From positions 310,001-374,000 of the forward strand of contig NZ_CP053844.1 of NCBI RefSeq assembly GCF_013201685.1: 64,000 nt of DNA. The letters are read 5' to 3'. A program made the translations under genes and the position numbers. The notes below the pieces were generated by a model. That model had not been told where the DNA came from, ran no database searches, and worked only from the letters and a program-made list of their open reading frames with translations. Shown here in pieces: positions 62,122 through 64,000 of the stretch. Within the stretch, counting starts at the first letter, position 1. Every line of letters begins with the position of its first letter. The DNA is from Campylobacter geochelonis. Its GTDB lineage: Bacteria > Campylobacterota > Campylobacteria > Campylobacterales > Campylobacteraceae.

Positions 62122-62430
62122 ATGTATGCTATTATCAAACACAGCGGCAAACAGTATAAAGTTAGTGAAGGTGACTATCTAAATTTAGACAGATTTGAAG
62201 CTGAAAAAAAAGAAACTGTAGAAGTTACTGAAGTTTTAGCAGTAAACGATGGCAGTTTAAAGGTAGGCGCACCGTTCGTTGAGGGTGCAAAGGTTGTCTT
62301 AGAAGTTGTGACACTAGGTAAAGATAAAAAAGTCGTTATCTATAAAAAACGCAGAAGAAAAGACTCAAAATTAAAACGCGGTTTTAGAAGAGAATTTACT
62401 CGCGTTAAAGTTACAAGTATAAAAGCCTAA
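62122..62430 (+). CDS. rplU: 50S ribosomal protein L21
   Basis: A 102-residue ribosomal protein: [18 protein letters not shown] at the start, then [20 protein letters not shown] and a VTSIKA end. Translation starts at ATG 62122, after AAAGGACAG; the open frame extends upstream to 62092 but that part is unlike L21. It precedes rpmA by ten bases, the universal rplU-rpmA order. Confidence 0.97.
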   Translation: MYAIIKHSGKQYKVSEGDYLNLDRFEAEKKETVEVTEVLAVNDGSLKVGAPFVEGAKVVLEVVTLGKDKKVVIYKKRRRKDSKLKRGFRREFTRVKVTSIKA

Positions 62431-62440
62431 GGAGTAAAGT

Positions 62441-62695
62441 ATGGCACACAAAAAAGGTCAAGGTTCAACCCAAAATAACCGCGATTCCATCGGTCGCCGC
62501 CTAGGTGTTAAAAAATTTGGTGGTGAGTTTGTTAGAGCAGGTAACATCATAATCCGCCAAAGAGGAACTGTAACACACGTTGGTAACAACGTTGGTATAG
62601 GCAAAGATCATACTATATTTGCTCTTGTTGATGGTTTCGTTAAATTTGAAAGATTTGATAAAACTAGAAAACAAGTTTCTGTTTACCCGGCATAA
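62441..62695 (+). CDS. rpmA: 50S ribosomal protein L27
   Basis: An 84-residue ribosomal protein near the peptidyl-transferase centre: [27 protein letters not shown] at the start (over residues 2-28) and [30 protein letters not shown] precedes the ATG. There is no Firmicute-type N-terminal extension. The obg gene that often follows in Campylobacter is absent here; a binding-protein gene comes next. Confidence 0.97.
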   Translation: MAHKKGQGSTQNNRDSIGRRLGVKKFGGEFVRAGNIIIRQRGTVTHVGNNVGIGKDHTIFALVDGFVKFERFDKTRKQVSVYPA

Positions 62696-62700
62696 ATTTT

Positions 62701-62724
62701 TTGGCTTGTAGAAATATAAGCCAA
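62701..62724 (+). terminator. Hairpin after rpmA
   Basis: TTGGCTT (62701-62707) pairs exactly with AAGCCAA (62718-62724). The base run directly after it is nine C where a T-tract is normal; TTTT follows only later. Confidence 0.6.
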
Positions 62725-62733
62725 CCCCCCCCC
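62725..62733 (+). repeat. C9 homopolymer
   Basis: Nine consecutive C in AT-rich intergenic DNA between rpmA and the next gene. Long G/C runs in Campylobacter change length by slipped-strand replication. Confidence 0.9.
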
Positions 62734-62985
62734 ATTTTCTAAACAAATATAAATTTATCTTATATATATTTTTTAAATTTTATCACCGTTTATCTACCTA
62801 GTTTTCTTCATTTCTTTCAAAATTTTTCTTGATTTTTAAGTTATTTTAGCATTAATAGTTATTATGTTTATTTATAAATAGTAAATAAAGCTTTTATTAA
62901 TTAAAATATAAATAAATTTTTTTATCTTAATTTTAAGAAATTATTGATATAATTACAAGTTGAAATTTTATAAAAAGGATGTTTA

Positions 62986-63795
62986 GTGAAAAAAATATTA
63001 ACTATTATTTTGCTATCTGCTATATTTGTTTTTGGCAATGATTTAGCTACTATACAAAAAACTAAAACCATAAGAATAGGCGTGCGTCTTGCTCAGCCGC
63101 CATTTTCACAGCTTAATGATAGCAAGGAATTTGTTGGTTTTGAGGTGGAGTTGGCTAAAAAAATTGGTGAAGATATTGTTGGTAAAGATGGTAAGGTTGA
63201 GCTTATAGGTGTAAATGCTGGAGATAGAATCCCATTTTTAAATGAGAATAAAGCTGATTTGATGATTGCAAACTTTTCAAAGACCCCAGAGCGTGAAAAG
63301 CAAGTTTTGTTCTCTATGCCTTATCTTACAAATAACACGGCAGTCGTTAGCAAAAAAAGTTCAGGTATAAAACGCGTTGCAGATCTTTACAACGTGAAAG
63401 TTTTAGTCATACCAAACACAACTACTGATGAGTGGATACAGAAAAAAGGTGGCTTTAATATCGTGTATTGCTCAAATACAAAAGATTGTTTTGATAAGTT
63501 ACAAAGTGGTGAGGGTGATGCGTATATCCATACAAACATCTTGCTTGCTTACCTTCCGCTAATCGATAGTTCGCTTGAGCTTTCTATCAAAGTTGTTGGC
63601 GAACTTGAGTTTATCGGCGCAGCAGTTGCAAAAGGAAATGATGACTTAATGCAAGCGGTAAATAACCAAATTCTTGAGCTTAGTAAAAATGGATTTTTCA
63701 AACAAGCATATAACGATACTCTAAATCCATTTTATAAAGGTACAATAGATAAAAAATATCTTTTGTTGGACGATCTTTATAATTTCTTTAACTAA
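62986..63795 (+). CDS. Periplasmic amino-acid-binding protein, second copy type
   Basis: A 269-residue solute-binding protein family 3 member of the PEB1/glutamate-aspartate type. Signal peptide MKKILTIILLSAIFVFGND; mature part with TIRIGVRLAQPPFSQLN, EFVGFEVELAKKI, ADLMIANFSKTPEREKQVLFS and GEGDAYIHTNI. Two cysteines in YCSNTKDCF may form a disulfide. The start is GTG 62986 with AAAGGATG upstream. No permease gene is in view, but the window ends 200 bases later. It is unlike the binding protein at 20184-20960 outside the fold. Confidence 0.88.
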   Translation: MKKILTIILLSAIFVFGNDLATIQKTKTIRIGVRLAQPPFSQLNDSKEFVGFEVELAKKIGEDIVGKDGKVELIGVNAGDRIPFLNENKADLMIANFSKTPEREKQVLFSMPYLTNNTAVVSKKSSGIKRVADLYNVKVLVIPNTTTDEWIQKKGGFNIVYCSNTKDCFDKLQSGEGDAYIHTNILLAYLPLIDSSLELSIKVVGELEFIGAAVAKGNDDLMQAVNNQILELSKNGFFKQAYNDTLNPFYKGTIDKKYLLLDDLYNFFN

Positions 63796-63866
63796 TTTAA
63801 CTCAACAGTGCCGCTAAATTTGGCGTTTGCGATGATTGGTTAGAAAGCTTTCTTAGCTCTTATTTA

Positions 63867-63902
63867 AAATCGGCTCTATTTTGTATAAAATTTAGCCGAT
63901 TT
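63867..63902 (+). terminator. Terminator after the binding-protein gene
   Basis: AAATCGGCT (63867-63875) pairs exactly with AGCCGATTT (63894-63902), about 70 bases after the stop. No gene is seen from here to the end of the window. Confidence 0.65.
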
Positions 63903-64000
63903 TACTACTAAAACTCTATATATTTTTCAAAACTTTGTACGACAAAGCAGATTTTAAGACTAATAGATTTTGAAAACAAACCTTTTTTTGTTTAGAAATT

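Noticed and set aside
62501-62746. Minus-strand frame running through the C9 tract, as a phase-variable gene
   Set aside because: Most of it is antisense to rpmA and the product is not protein-like. The run is better seen as non-coding.

Overview
The window is AT-rich and its gene content and order point to a Campylobacter (Epsilonproteobacteria/Campylobacterota). The strongest clues are the fabH-plsX-rpmF-yceD-ndk-fdxA/ahpC block, a CosR-type regulator, a fused trpGD, a cytochrome c/TorA-like reductase pair, and a chaN-receptor-exbB-exbD-tonB iron cluster, all in arrangements I know from C. jejuni. Species cannot be fixed from this sequence; a C. fetus/lanienae/hyointestinalis-like organism is my guess. 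Gene density is low for the genus: there are several 0.3-1.4 kb AT-rich spacers with no intact gene.

Layout. 1-1.6 kb: end of serC, then the potassium-binding protein gene kbp. 1.6-3.0 kb: non-coding stretch with gene debris. 3.0-7.2 kb: fatty acid/phospholipid and ribosome genes (fabH, plsX, rpmF, yceD), ndk, and the divergent oxidative-stress pair fdxA/ahpC with a likely PerR operator. 7.8-15.5 kb: an atypical MTHFR-fold protein, a HerA/DUF853 ATPase, plsY, a folB-like gene, a CosR-type response regulator followed directly by a histidine kinase, and ppx. 16-26.4 kb: a stretched tryptophan cluster (trpE, trpGD, trpF, trpB, trpA, all minus strand) interrupted by spacers, a small membrane protein and an orphan amino-acid binding protein. 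26.5-31.2 kb: DUF302 protein, TauE/SafE permease, uvrA, hemJ. 31.2-39.3 kb: iron uptake (tonB, exbD, exbB, two tandem TonB-dependent receptors, chaN) with a Fur-box-like site. 39.6-46.4 kb: polA, rarD, a monohaem cytochrome c and a Tat-exported TMAO/DMSO-type molybdoenzyme. 46.7-62 kb: two sodium:neurotransmitter-type symporters and two dihaem cytochrome c peroxidases. 62.1-63.8 kb: rplU-rpmA and a second amino-acid binding protein.

The accessory highlight is a ~9.35 kb island at 49.5-58.9 kb, inserted in the terminator of the first cytochrome c peroxidase gene and bounded by an exact 16-bp direct repeat. It has a visibly higher G+C content and strong Firmicute-like Shine-Dalgarno sequences. 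Its right end holds a broken large serine recombinase. Its cargo is one compact minus-strand operon: XRE regulator, DinD, HsdM, HsdS, a DUF1883-TIR protein, HsdR. This is a type I restriction-modification system with a TIR protein embedded between specificity and restriction subunits, which suggests a two-layer anti-phage module.

A second signal runs through the host DNA. The 6-mer RAATTY (mostly AAATTT) is heavily enriched in spacers and packed into low-complexity insertions inside trpE and the exbB N-terminus (hand counts of 16 and about 12 sites). RAATTY is the methylated motif linked to self-DNA recognition in C. jejuni transformation, so these arrays may be uptake-tag accumulations. That reading is inference.
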